In this document: positions 18,270 through 28,558 of the stretch, one piece after another
Numbering within the stretch: the first letter of the stretch is position 1
Layout: the number at the start of each line of letters is the position of its first letter
Assembly (NCBI GenBank): GCA_002344355.1
Contig: DDTN01000014.1
Span: 259,523 to 323,522 of the forward strand
Reading direction: 5' to 3'
Source: Proteobacteria bacterium UBA2363
Lineage (GTDB): Bacteria; Pseudomonadota; Gammaproteobacteria; Xanthomonadales; UBA2363
DNA: 64,000 nucleotides
Made by a program: the position numbers and the translations under genes
Notes under the pieces: model-generated
Told to the model about the DNA's origin: nothing
The model's input: only the letters and a program-made list of their open reading frames with translations
Databases searched by the model: none

Positions 18270-19373
18270 TCAGAAGCGCACCGGCCGGTTGTCCGGGTCG
18301 ATCGGCCGGATCCGCTGGCCTTCGTGCAGCAGGTGCACGCCGGCGACCACCAGCCAGTCGTCGGGCGCGATGCCGGCGGCGATGTCGACGCCGTGCTCGT
18401 CGAAGGCGGCGACCTCGACCGCGCGCAGGTGTACCGCGCCGGTGTCCGGGTCGACGCGCCACACCGCCGCATCGCCGTTGTCGCGGTGCAGGGCGGTGAG
18501 CGGCACGCGCAGGTGGCCGGCGCCGGCCTGGTCGAAGCGCACCCGGGCGGTCAGGCCCAGCGCCAGTCCTGCCGGGGGCTGCTCGAGGCGGACCCGGGTC
18601 CGGAAGGTCCGGCTGGCGGGATCGGCATCCGGGGCGATCTCGCGGATGCTGCCGGCGATGCGCTGGTCGGCATCCGACCACAGGCTGACCTGGGCCGGAT
18701 CGCCGACGCGCAGCCGGCTCACCTGCGCCTCGGGCAGGGCGATCTCCACCTCGATCTCGTCCTCCTGGGCCAGCACGGCGACCACCTGGCCGGGCGCCAC
18801 CACCTGGCCGGCCTCGGCCTCGATTCGGGTGACCAGTCCGGCGCGGTCGGCGCGCAACTGCGTGTAGTCGAGCTGGTTGCGCTGCACCGCCCGCTGCGCC
18901 TGCGCCTGGTCCAGGCGTGCCTGCGCGGCCGCCAGGGCGGTCTCCTTGGCCTCGAACTGCGCTGCGCTGATCAGCTGCCGGGCCAGCAGGCCGGCGTGGC
19001 GCTCGCGTTCGGAACGGGCCAGCTCGGCGTCGGCCCGGGCCGAGGCGACCGCCGCCTCGGCGGCGGCCAGGTTCAGGCGCAGGTCGTCCGGATCGAGGGT
19101 CGCCAGCACCTGGCCGGCCGCCACCCGGGCCCCGGCGTCGACCAGCCGCCGGGCGACCTTGCCGCCGACCTGGAAGGCGAGCTGGCTCTCGTGGCGGGCG
19201 CGCAGCTCGCCGCTGAAGTAGACGGCGCGGCCGGACTCGCCGGCATCGGCACGGGCGACGATGGCGGGACGCGGCGGTTCCGGCGGCGGCGCCGGCCGGC
19301 TGCAGCCGGCCAGGACGAGGACGGCCAGGAAGGCGACGGGAAGCCGGGATCCGGGGAGGTGGCGTGCGGGCAT
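18270..19373 (-). CDS. RND efflux periplasmic adaptor (membrane fusion lipoprotein)
   Basis: A 367-residue lipoprotein: the signal ends with the lipobox LAGC (Cys24), so it should be acylated and anchored in the inner membrane. The order follows HlyD/AcrA adaptors: a lipoyl half (VGGKVARRLVDAGARVAAGQ), a coiled-coil hairpin rich in A, R and E (about 95-165), the second lipoyl half (GLVTRIEAEAGQVVAPGQ), then beta-barrel and membrane-proximal domains. It couples the RND permease to TolC. It is the first gene of the efflux unit and starts 90 bp from the divergent TetR gene, with candidate operator sequences between them. Confidence 0.92.
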   Translation of the reverse strand: MPARHLPGSRLPVAFLAVLVLAGCSRPAPPPEPPRPAIVARADAGESGRAVYFSGELRARHESQLAFQVGGKVARRLVDAGARVAAGQVLATLDPDDLRLNLAAAEAAVASARADAELARSERERHAGLLARQLISAAQFEAKETALAAAQARLDQAQAQRAVQRNQLDYTQLRADRAGLVTRIEAEAGQVVAPGQVVAVLAQEDEIEVEIALPEAQVSRLRVGDPAQVSLWSDADQRIAGSIREIAPDADPASRTFRTRVRLEQPPAGLALGLTARVRFDQAGAGHLRVPLTALHRDNGDAAVWRVDPDTGAVHLRAVEVAAFDEHGVDIAAGIAPDDWLVVAGVHLLHEGQRIRPIDPDNRPVRF

Positions 19374-19405
19374 GACTACAATGGCCGAAGGGTGTGGGGC
19401 GCGGT

Positions 19406-19434
19406 TAATGAACGCGCCGGTATAGTAATCATTA
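19406..19434. promoter_or_regulatory. Candidate operator between efflux genes and tetR
   Basis: This AT-rich patch in the 90-bp divergent intergenic region holds TAATGA (19406-19411), inverted as TCATTA (19429-19434), plus a small palindrome TAATCATTA (19426-19434). The direct repeats TTAATGAAC and TTAGTGAAC lie nearby. It is the natural place for the TetR protein to bind; the exact site is uncertain. Confidence 0.35.
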
Positions 19435-19463
19435 GTGAACCGACCTGTCCAGTATTTCCCGCC

Positions 19464-20108
19464 ATGAACCCAGCACTCGCTCGCAGCAGCCCCGGACCCG
19501 GTCGCCCCAAGGACCCGGAGAAGCGTCTCGCCATCCTGGAGGCGGCCAAGACCCTGTTCCCGAGGCATGGCTTCGACGGCACCAGCATGGATGCCATCGC
19601 CGCCGAGGCCGGCGTCTCCAAGCTGACCGTCTACAGCCACTTCAACGACAAGGAGACGCTGTTCGTCGAGGCCGTCCGCGGCAAGTGCCAGGAACTGCTG
19701 CCCGACGAGCTGTTCCTGCCCGGCGCCGGCCTGCCGATCCGCCAGGCCCTGCTCAAGATCGGCCGCAGCTTCCTGGCGCTGGTCTCCAGCGAGGTCGCCA
19801 TGAACCTGCACCGCATGATCCTGGCCGACCCGCGCAACGGCCCGAAGCTGGGCCAGATGTTCTGGGAGGCCGGGCCGGCACGGATCACCGAGAGTTTCCG
19901 CGGCTTCCTCGACACCATGGTGGCCAGCGGCCAGCTCGAGATCGACGACAGCGCGGTCGCCGCCGGCCATTTCCTGTGCCTGCTCAAGGGCGCCGTCAAC
20001 GTCCGCATGCTGTGCTGCGACAGCCAGTCCGCGCCGTCCCCCGAGCAGGACCAGGCGCACGTCGAGCAGGTGGTCGACTTCTTCCTGCGCGCCTATCAGC
20101 CACGCTGA
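19464..20108 (+). CDS. TetR/AcrR family repressor of the efflux operon
   Basis: A 214-residue one-component regulator. A flexible start is followed by the TetR DNA-binding domain: RLAILEAAKTLFPRHGFDGT, then the helix-turn-helix AGVSKLTVYSHFNDKETLF at about residues 49-67. The C-terminal helical domain, which should bind the inducer, includes the cysteine pair MLCCD. It is divergent from the adaptor-pump genes and shares a short regulatory region with them, the classic AcrR arrangement. It therefore probably represses the pump and itself, with release by a pump substrate; that is inference from context. Confidence 0.9.
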   Translation: MNPALARSSPGPGRPKDPEKRLAILEAAKTLFPRHGFDGTSMDAIAAEAGVSKLTVYSHFNDKETLFVEAVRGKCQELLPDELFLPGAGLPIRQALLKIGRSFLALVSSEVAMNLHRMILADPRNGPKLGQMFWEAGPARITESFRGFLDTMVASGQLEIDDSAVAAGHFLCLLKGAVNVRMLCCDSQSAPSPEQDQAHVEQVVDFFLRAYQPR

Positions 20109-20188
20109 CCGGTCCGGGTCCGGTCGCCGCTGGCCGCGCGCCGCGCGGCATGCTTCCATAGGCGCCCCAGCGCCCTGACGAGGATCGC

Positions 20189-21814
20189 TTGAGCCACCTG
20201 CTCGCCACCATCGCCGGCGGCATCGGCCTGTTCCTGCTCGGCATGGTGCTGATGACCGAGGGCCTGAAGGCACTGGCCGGCGACGCCCTGCGCCGCCTGC
20301 TGGCCCGCTTCACCGGCAACCGCCTGTCGGCGCTGGCCACCGGCGCCGCGGTCACCGCCCTGGTGCAGTCCTCGACCGCGACCACCCTGGCGACCATCGG
20401 CTTCGTCTCGGCGGGCCTGCTCGGCTTCGGCAACGCCATCGGCGTCATCATCGGCGCCAACCTGGGCACCACCAGCACCGGCTGGCTGGTCTCCGTGCTC
20501 GGCCTGAAGTTCTCGATCGCGGCATTCGCCATGCCGATGGTGGCCGCCGGCGCGATGATGCGGCTGCTCGGCCGCGATCGCATCGCCCATGCCGGCAGCA
20601 CGGTCGCCGGCTTCGGCCTGATCTTCGTCGGCATCGAGATGCTGCAGGGGGGGATGGCGGGCGTCGCCACGCACATCGACCTGGGCGCCTTCGCGGGCAG
20701 CGGGGTCGGGGCCCGCCTGGCCCTGGTCGGGATCGGCGCGGTCATGACCGTTCTGATGCAGTCCTCCAGCGCCGCGGTGGCGACCACGCTGGCGGCGCTG
20801 GCCGGCGGGGCGATCGGCACCGACCAGGCCGCCGCCCTGGTGATCGGCCAGAACATCGGCACGACGGTGACCGCCGGCGTCGCCGCGATCGGCGCCAGCG
20901 TCGCGGCCAAGCGCACCGCGCTGGTCCACGTCGTGTTCAACCTGGGCGCCGGGCTGATCGCCTTTCTGGTCCTGCCGCTGTTCGTGGACGCCGTCGAGGG
21001 CTTCACCGGCGACGACGGTAGCGGCGCCGACCATGCGATCACCATCGCCGCCTTCCATACCGCCTTCAACCTGCTGGGCGCCCTGGTCTTCGTGCCGCTG
21101 ATTCCGCAGCTGTCCGCGCTGGCGATCCGCCTGTTGCCCGAGCACCGGCCAGCCCTGACCCGGCACCTGGATCCCAGCCTGCGCGAGGTGCCGGCCCTGG
21201 CGATCGGCGCCGCCATCACCACCCTGCGCGGCGTGCTGGCCCAGGCGTTCGCCACCGCCGGCCGCTCCCTGCGCGGCGCCCCGCATCCGGGCCCGGCCAC
21301 CTTCGGTGCCTGGCGGGAGGCCACCGAGGCGGCCGGCGAGCTGGTCGAGCGGCTGCCGCCGGGCGATCCGCGCACCCTGGCCCGGCTGACCGCGACCCTG
21401 CATCTGCTGGACCACGTACGGCAGTTCGTGCGCGCCGCCGGCAAACCGGCCCGCTACGATCACCTGGACGCCGTGCCGGCCCTGCGTGCCCGTGCCCAGG
21501 CGCTGGCCGAGGGCCTGCTGTCGGCGGCGCCGGTATTGGCGCAGGCCCAGGTCCGGGCCGTGGCACCCGACAGCCTGCCGGCGACCCCGCTCGACGGCGT
21601 CGCCGGCGGACTGCGCGCCGACATCCTGCAGGCCTCGGCGATCGGCAGCATCGAGGTCGACGAGGCGCTGGCGGCCCTGAACGCGCAGCGCTGGCTGGAG
21701 CGCATGAGCCACCACGCCCGGCGGGCGCTGGCCTATCTCCAGCAGCTGGATGGCGAGCTGCCCGCGGTGACCGGGTCAGCTTCGTCGGGCGCGGCGCAGG
21801 ATCAGCAACCCTGA
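20189..21814 (+). CDS. Na/Pi cotransporter family protein with PhoU-like tail
   Basis: A 541-residue inner-membrane protein. Residues about 1-310 hold eight or so helices with the inverted-repeat signatures of the NptA/YjbB family: QSSTATT with GANLGTT in the first half, and QSSSAAV with GQNIGTT in the second. These form the Na+ and phosphate sites. The remainder is helical and PhoU-like. The probable role is sodium-coupled phosphate uptake or export. Translation appears to start at TTG (20189) with GACGAGGA upstream; no better in-frame ATG fits the first helix. The 3' end overlaps the convergent gene at 21776 by 39 bp. Confidence 0.88.
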   Translation: MSHLLATIAGGIGLFLLGMVLMTEGLKALAGDALRRLLARFTGNRLSALATGAAVTALVQSSTATTLATIGFVSAGLLGFGNAIGVIIGANLGTTSTGWLVSVLGLKFSIAAFAMPMVAAGAMMRLLGRDRIAHAGSTVAGFGLIFVGIEMLQGGMAGVATHIDLGAFAGSGVGARLALVGIGAVMTVLMQSSSAAVATTLAALAGGAIGTDQAAALVIGQNIGTTVTAGVAAIGASVAAKRTALVHVVFNLGAGLIAFLVLPLFVDAVEGFTGDDGSGADHAITIAAFHTAFNLLGALVFVPLIPQLSALAIRLLPEHRPALTRHLDPSLREVPALAIGAAITTLRGVLAQAFATAGRSLRGAPHPGPATFGAWREATEAAGELVERLPPGDPRTLARLTATLHLLDHVRQFVRAAGKPARYDHLDAVPALRARAQALAEGLLSAAPVLAQAQVRAVAPDSLPATPLDGVAGGLRADILQASAIGSIEVDEALAALNAQRWLERMSHHARRALAYLQQLDGELPAVTGSASSGAAQDQQP

Positions 21815-22399
21815 CAGCAGCAGCGGCAGGACCGAGGCGGCGACGGCGGTCCGCCGGAGCGCCGGAACCGGTTGCGGGACGGTCTGGCCGAACGGCAGCA
21901 CGGCCAGGTTGTCCTCGGGCGTGAGATCGATGTAGCCCGCGGACAGTCCCGAGACTGCACGGGCCTGGAACTCGAGGTGTCCTGGCGTCCCACCGGGCGG
22001 CAGGATCTCGAAGCCGGTCCTGCAGGTGACCGCGTCGCCGATACCGAGGTGGCCGCTCATGAACCAGTACCGGCCAGGCACGAAAAGATGGTCGTCGACC
22101 TGCTGCAGGCCGCAGTCCTCGTCCGGCGCATCGGGCAGGGCAAACACCCGGATGGGCGGCGAGCCGGGCGGTACCGGTGTGCCTGGTGTCGCCAGGATGA
22201 ACTGGTAGGCACGCGGGTAGCGGTTCTCGACGCGAAGGTGCAGTTCGCCGGTCATGCCGGGGCGCAGCGGCGGCGCGCTTCCGTGCACCGTCATGATCAA
22301 CGCCACGTCGGGGGGCAGGGACGGCGATGCCGCGGCCGGGCCGGCGCCCAGTGCCAGGCACGCGACACATGCCAGCAGGGGCGGGACGGAACGTGACAT
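21776..22399 (-). CDS. Secreted or membrane-anchored protein of unknown function
   Basis: A 207-residue protein with a signal peptide (MSRSVPPLLACVACLALGAGPAAA), an Ig-like beta-rich middle (GELHLRVENRYPRAYQF, and a cysteine pair in DEDCG and VTCRTG), and a C-terminal hydrophobic helix ending in RRARRS. The order VPAL, helix, arginine cluster resembles IPTL/PEP-CTERM sorting tails, but the match is loose. It could equally be a plain single-pass anchor. The last 39 bp overlap the convergent Na/Pi gene. It lies 75 bp upstream of the thiC riboswitch on the other strand and has no evident link to thiamine. Confidence 0.6.
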   Translation of the reverse strand: MSRSVPPLLACVACLALGAGPAAASPSLPPDVALIMTVHGSAPPLRPGMTGELHLRVENRYPRAYQFILATPGTPVPPGSPPIRVFALPDAPDEDCGLQQVDDHLFVPGRYWFMSGHLGIGDAVTCRTGFEILPPGGTPGHLEFQARAVSGLSAGYIDLTPEDNLAVLPFGQTVPQPVPALRRTAVAASVLPLLLSGLLILRRARRS

Positions 22400-22474
22400 G
22401 GCGCAAAAAGAGCATAGCACCCTCATCCCCGTCGTCGCGCTTGCCCGGCCGGTGCACCTGTCCCATGATGGCCG

Positions 22475-24587
<2,113 letters not shown>

Positions 24588-24637
24588 GCCGGGCAGGGCG
24601 CCCGGCACCGGGCCGGGTGGCGGGCGGCCGGGAGCGC

Positions 24638-24847
24638 TCAGTAATGCGGCGGCCGCTCGTCCTCGGGCGACACCGGGTCGGGCAGGGCGGCACCGGCGTC
24701 CAGGCGCGCCTGCAGCGCCTGGCACAACCGCGCCAGACGTTCCAGGTCCTGCTGCTGGCGGGCCAGGGCGTCGCTGAGCTGGCGCATCGCCTCCTCCTGG
24801 AAGGCGATCCGGGTTTCGATGTCGACCAGGCGGCTGTCGGGGTCCAT
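24638..24847 (-). CDS. slyX: SlyX family protein
   Basis: A 69-residue protein of the size and pattern of SlyX: DIETRIAFQEEAMRQLSDAL, then a heptad-rich coiled coil (QQQDLERLARLCQALQARL), and the typical ending ERPPHY. It is a small cytosolic coiled-coil protein of unclear function, found beside slyD or unrelated genes in many gammaproteobacteria. It is convergent with thiC (50 bp away) and divergent from the DUF2333 gene. The call is good despite the short length because both ends match the family. Confidence 0.88.
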   Translation of the reverse strand: MDPDSRLVDIETRIAFQEEAMRQLSDALARQQQDLERLARLCQALQARLDAGAALPDPVSPEDERPPHY

Positions 24848-24883
24848 GGCTTCCGTCAGGGGCTCGCCGGCGCCCGGCGGGAC

Positions 24884-24889
24884 TACAAT
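24884..24889 (+). promoter_or_regulatory. Candidate -10 box of the DUF2333 gene
   Basis: TACAAT, five of six matches to the consensus, 29 bp before the ATG at 24919. No convincing -35 box was found at the usual distance. Confidence 0.3.
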
Positions 24890-24918
24890 GATACGCCCCG
24901 GTACGGACCTGCCCGCCC

Positions 24919-25932
24919 ATGAACGCCGTCGTCCCCGCTCCCCGCCGCCGCTGGCTGAAGCGCGGCCTGCTCGTGGTCATCGCCGCCTGGCTGGTCCTGC
25001 TGGTGGCGCTGATGTTCTGGTGGAGCGGCGAGCCCGACCCGTTCGATCCGGTCGCTCGCGCCCAGGACGAGGCGCAGTCGCGGCAGCGGCCGCTGGTCGA
25101 GGGCTACGTGACCGTCGCCACGCTGCGTACGCTGGCCTCGACCCTGCTCGACAAGCGCGGCGGCTACCTGAGCAACGACATCGCCCCGCCCGGCGTGTTC
25201 ATGGACAACATGCCGAACTGGGAATTCGGCGTGCTGGTGCAGGTGCGCGACCTGGCCCGTGCCCTGCGCAACGACTTCTCCCGCTCGCAGACCCAGAGCA
25301 CCGAGGATCCCGACCTCCAGGAGGCCGATCCGCTGTTCCACTATTCGAGCGACCGCTGGGCCTTCGTGTCCACCGAGAGCCGCTACCGCCAGGGCGTGCG
25401 CCGGCTGGACGCCTACCTGGAGCGGCTCAGCGACGGCGACGCCTACAACGCGCAGTTCTACGCGCGCGCCGACAACCTCGCGGACTGGCTGGCGGTGGTC
25501 GAGAAGCGGCTGGGCTCGCTGTCGCAGCGGCTCTCGGCCAGCGTCGGGCGCGTCCAGGTCGACATCGACCTGGCCGGCGACCCGGCCGCGCGGCAGTCGA
25601 CGCCGGCGCCGGAGCTGCGCGTGGTGCGCACCTCCTGGTGGGAGATCGACGACGTGTTCTACGAGGCGCGCGGCACGACGTACGCGCTGGTGCACCTGCT
25701 CAAGGCCGTCGACCACGATTTCGCCGACGTGCTGGCCCGCAAGAACGCGGTGCCCAGCCTGCGCCAGATCATCCGCGAGCTGGAACAGACCCAGGACGCG
25801 GTGTGGAGCCCGGTCATCCTCAACGGCCGCGGCTTCGGCTTCTTCGCCAACCACTCGCTGGTGATGGCCAACTACATCTCGCGCGCCAACGCAGCCATCA
25901 TCGACCTGCGCGCCCTGCTGCAGCGCGGCTGA
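24919..25932 (+). CDS. DUF2333 family membrane-anchored protein
   Basis: A 337-residue protein with a short basic start (PAPRRRWLKR), one N-terminal transmembrane helix (GLLVVIAAWLVLLVALMFWW) and a large periplasmic domain. Phrases such as TLASTLLDKRGGYLSNDIAP, PNWEFGVLVQVRDLARALRN and ADPLFHYSSDRWAFVSTESR match the DUF2333 family of gammaproteobacterial envelope proteins, whose function is not known. Length is normal for the family. It starts 71 bp from the divergent slyX gene. Its stop codon lies in a hairpin shared with the next, convergent gene. Confidence 0.88.
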   Translation: MNAVVPAPRRRWLKRGLLVVIAAWLVLLVALMFWWSGEPDPFDPVARAQDEAQSRQRPLVEGYVTVATLRTLASTLLDKRGGYLSNDIAPPGVFMDNMPNWEFGVLVQVRDLARALRNDFSRSQTQSTEDPDLQEADPLFHYSSDRWAFVSTESRYRQGVRRLDAYLERLSDGDAYNAQFYARADNLADWLAVVEKRLGSLSQRLSASVGRVQVDIDLAGDPAARQSTPAPELRVVRTSWWEIDDVFYEARGTTYALVHLLKAVDHDFADVLARKNAVPSLRQIIRELEQTQDAVWSPVILNGRGFGFFANHSLVMANYISRANAAIIDLRALLQRG

Positions 25933-25951
25933 GCCGCCCTGCGCGGCTCAG
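25929..25951. terminator. Bidirectional hairpin at two convergent stop codons
   Basis: A perfect 9-bp inverted repeat, CTGAGCCGC (25929-25937) and GCGGCTCAG (25943-25951) with a 5-nt loop, contains the stop codons of both convergent genes. There is no T-tract, so intrinsic termination is uncertain; it may act as a transcript-end stabiliser. Confidence 0.4.
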
Positions 25952-26769
25952 GCCCGGACCGCGCTGGAAGCGTCGTCCGGCCCGGCGACCGGGTCGTCCG
26001 GCTCGGCGCCGTCGTCCGGTGCCAGCAGGCGCCATGCGCACGACAGGGTCACCACGCCGACCGCGGCGGCCAGCGTCGCGACCAGCGCGACCGTCAGGAC
26101 CACGGCCGTGCTGTCGCTCATCCGCGCAAGCCTGCCGAGTCCGTCCAGGACCAGGCCGGTCGCCACGGTGGGCAGGGCCAGACCGATGACCAGTCGCCAG
26201 CCATGGCCCTGCGTCAGGTACCAGGACTCCCCGGGATACGTATCCCGGCCCAGCGCCGCGGCGGGCAGCACCAGGCTCAGGCGCAACAGGAAGTAGAGCA
26301 GCAGCACCATGAAGGTCGAGCCGACGCCCTGGAGGAGCAGGGTGCGCTCGTCGGGGGTCAGCTCCGGAAACAGGGCCGGCAGCGCCATCGTCGCCAGGAT
26401 CAGGACCGGCACGGACGCCACCAAGCCGATCAGCACCAGCAGGAACGACCAGCCCAGGTTCCACAGCACGCGCGTGTCCAGCCACAGTCCCGCGAACCTG
26501 CGGATCGGCCCGGGGTCGCCCAGCACCACCCGGTGGCAGTTGGTGGCGAACAGCGCCACGCTCAGCCAGATCGCGGCGAGCCAAGGCCAGAACCCCCCGG
26601 TTCCGGCCGTCCGTGTGCCCAGCCAGACCAGGCCGAGCTGCAGCAGGGCGGGAAGCAGCAGCACCCGCAGCAGGTCGCCGGCATGGCGGCGCAGCATGCG
26701 GGCGGTTTCCAGCCACAGCGCAAGCAGTCCGAACGGGGGGCTGTGCGGAGGCGCCTCGGGTTCCGGCAT
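25948..26769 (-). CDS. Multi-pass membrane protein of unknown function
   Basis: A 273-residue integral membrane protein. After a short cytosolic start (MPEPEAPPHSPPFGLLALW), about six hydrophobic segments follow, for instance LLRVLLLPALLQLGLVWLG, SFLLVLIGLVASVPVLILAT and VVLTVALVATLAAAVGVVTL. The tail is acidic (PDDGAEPDDPVAGPDD). No transporter or enzyme motif is recognised. It is convergent with the DUF2333 gene and lies 89 bp downstream of the PhoD-like phosphatase on the same strand, so the two could be cotranscribed. Existence as a gene is likely; function is unknown. Confidence 0.7.
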   Translation of the reverse strand: MPEPEAPPHSPPFGLLALWLETARMLRRHAGDLLRVLLLPALLQLGLVWLGTRTAGTGGFWPWLAAIWLSVALFATNCHRVVLGDPGPIRRFAGLWLDTRVLWNLGWSFLLVLIGLVASVPVLILATMALPALFPELTPDERTLLLQGVGSTFMVLLLYFLLRLSLVLPAAALGRDTYPGESWYLTQGHGWRLVIGLALPTVATGLVLDGLGRLARMSDSTAVVLTVALVATLAAAVGVVTLSCAWRLLAPDDGAEPDDPVAGPDDASSAVRA

Positions 26770-26858
26770 GGGTCGTTCCGGTTTTTGCCAAGGCGAAGCG
26801 TATACGCGATGGCATCGCGGCGGCCAGCGGTGTCCGCCCCTGCGTTCGCGCGGCGCGG

Positions 26859-28460
26859 CTAGGCCGGCCGGATGCCGCGCACGCCGTCCTCGATGACGAA
26901 GCGGGCCAGGGTCTCGATGGCGTCATCGGCCTCCTTGACCGTGCGCGGCGAACGCAGGCGGACCTCGGCGTCGCGTTCCAGGGTCAGCAGCGTGTAGCCG
27001 CGCCGGTCGCTTCGCCCGTAGTGCATGTGCGGGTTGCGCGCCTGCATGGCCTGGTGGTGCCCGGCCGGCCAGCCCTGCGAGGACACCGAGGTGCCGCAGA
27101 CCTCGGCGGCCAGCACCGGCGAGCCGTTCCAGGGGTCGCGGCGGACGTCGCTGATCTCCCAGGCGTGGATGTCGCCGCCCAGCACCACCGGGTTGCCCAG
27201 GCCGGGCCGTTCCAGCGCGGCCATCACCTTCTCCCGGCTGGCCGGGTAGCCGTCCCAGGCGTCGGTCCAGACCTGCCGGCCAGGCGCGTCCGCGCCGTCG
27301 ACCGGGCTGAAGCGGGTCTGCTGGGCGAGCAGGTTCCAGCGCGCCGTCGAGGCCGCCAGGCCGTCCAGCAGCCAGCGTTCCTGGTCGGCGCCGAGCAGGC
27401 TGCGGTGCGGGTCGGCCAGCGCCGCGCAGGCCTCTACGTCGACCGTGGTCGAACCGCCGCCCTTGAACGGATCCGGACAGGCCATGGCGTCGCGGAACTG
27501 CCGGCTGTCCAGCACGAAGAAACTGGCCAGCGCGCCCCAGTCGACGCGGCTGTGGATGGCCATCGAGCCGTCCGTGCGCGGGCGCATCCGCGCGGGCAGG
27601 GGCATGTGTTCCCAGTAGGCCTGCCAGGCGGCGGCGCGGCGCAGCAGGAAGCGCGGATCGCCGTGCTCGGACTCGGCCGCCGCCGGGTCGTTGTCGACCT
27701 CGTGGTCGTCCCAGGTCAGCAGCCAGGGCACGGCGGCATGGGCGCGCTGCAGGTCGGGATCGGTCCTGTACTGCGCGTGGCGGACCCGGTAGTCGTCGAG
27801 CGTGTAGCACTCGCCGCCCTGGTGGCGGCGCACCAGGTCGTCGCCCCAGGAGCTTTCGTAGATGTAGTCGCCCAGGAACACCACCAGGTCGGGATCGTCC
27901 TCGACCAGGCCCCGCCAGGCGTTGAAGTAGCCCTGCTCGAAGTGCTGGCACGAGCCGGTCGCGAAGCGCAGCCGCGCCGGCGCCGCGCCGGCGGCCGGTG
28001 CCGTGCGCGTGCGGCCGACCGGGCTGGCCTCGTCGCCGGCGAGGAAGCGATAGAACCAGGGCCGGTCCGGCGCCAGGCCGTCGACGTCGACGCGCACGCT
28101 GTGCGCCAGCTCGCCCACCGCCCGCACCCGCCCCTCGCGGGCGATCCGGGCGAAGCCCTCGTCGTGGGCGACCTGCCAGGCGACGGTGACCCACTCGTCG
28201 CGGGGGATGCCCCCGTCGGGCGCCAGCGGCGCCGGTGCCAGGCGCGTCCACAGCGTCATGCCGTCCGGCGTCGGGTAGCCGGAGGCCACGCCGAGGGCGA
28301 ACGGGTAGCCGACGAAGCGGGTCCGCGGCGCCTGCGCGCGCACCGCGGGTGCGCCGGCGAAGCCCGCCAGGCCCAGCGCGGCGGCGGCGCGCAGCAGGTC
28401 GCGGCGGCTCAGGCGACCGTTCCTGATCAGGCGTTCCAGCGGGGACGGGCGGTCGGACAT
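26859..28460 (-). CDS. PhoD-like alkaline phosphatase, Tat-exported
   Basis: A 533-residue metallophosphoesterase. It starts with a twin-arginine signal, LSRRDLLRAAAALGLAGF, so it is exported folded through Tat, as are PhoD enzymes. An N-terminal Ig-like domain (FALGVASGYPTPDGMTLWTR) precedes the catalytic domain. Metal-site motifs include FATGSC, FLGDYIYE, TWDDHEVDND and LGGDIHAWE. It probably releases phosphate from phosphodiesters or monoesters in the periplasm or outside the cell, using Ca and Fe as in B. subtilis PhoD. The ATG at 28460 has CAGGAG upstream. No Pho box was found. It follows the HAF-repeat gene by 98 bp on the same strand. Confidence 0.93.
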   Translation of the reverse strand: MSDRPSPLERLIRNGRLSRRDLLRAAAALGLAGFAGAPAVRAQAPRTRFVGYPFALGVASGYPTPDGMTLWTRLAPAPLAPDGGIPRDEWVTVAWQVAHDEGFARIAREGRVRAVGELAHSVRVDVDGLAPDRPWFYRFLAGDEASPVGRTRTAPAAGAAPARLRFATGSCQHFEQGYFNAWRGLVEDDPDLVVFLGDYIYESSWGDDLVRRHQGGECYTLDDYRVRHAQYRTDPDLQRAHAAVPWLLTWDDHEVDNDPAAAESEHGDPRFLLRRAAAWQAYWEHMPLPARMRPRTDGSMAIHSRVDWGALASFFVLDSRQFRDAMACPDPFKGGGSTTVDVEACAALADPHRSLLGADQERWLLDGLAASTARWNLLAQQTRFSPVDGADAPGRQVWTDAWDGYPASREKVMAALERPGLGNPVVLGGDIHAWEISDVRRDPWNGSPVLAAEVCGTSVSSQGWPAGHHQAMQARNPHMHYGRSDRRGYTLLTLERDAEVRLRSPRTVKEADDAIETLARFVIEDGVRGIRPA

Positions 28461-28558
28461 CGAGGGCTCCTGGTCGACGCCGGCTGCCCGGCTGCCGGCC
28501 CGATGATGCCGCAGGCCGGCGACCGGCGGATGACCAGGCCGGCCGCCGGCCCGGCGGA

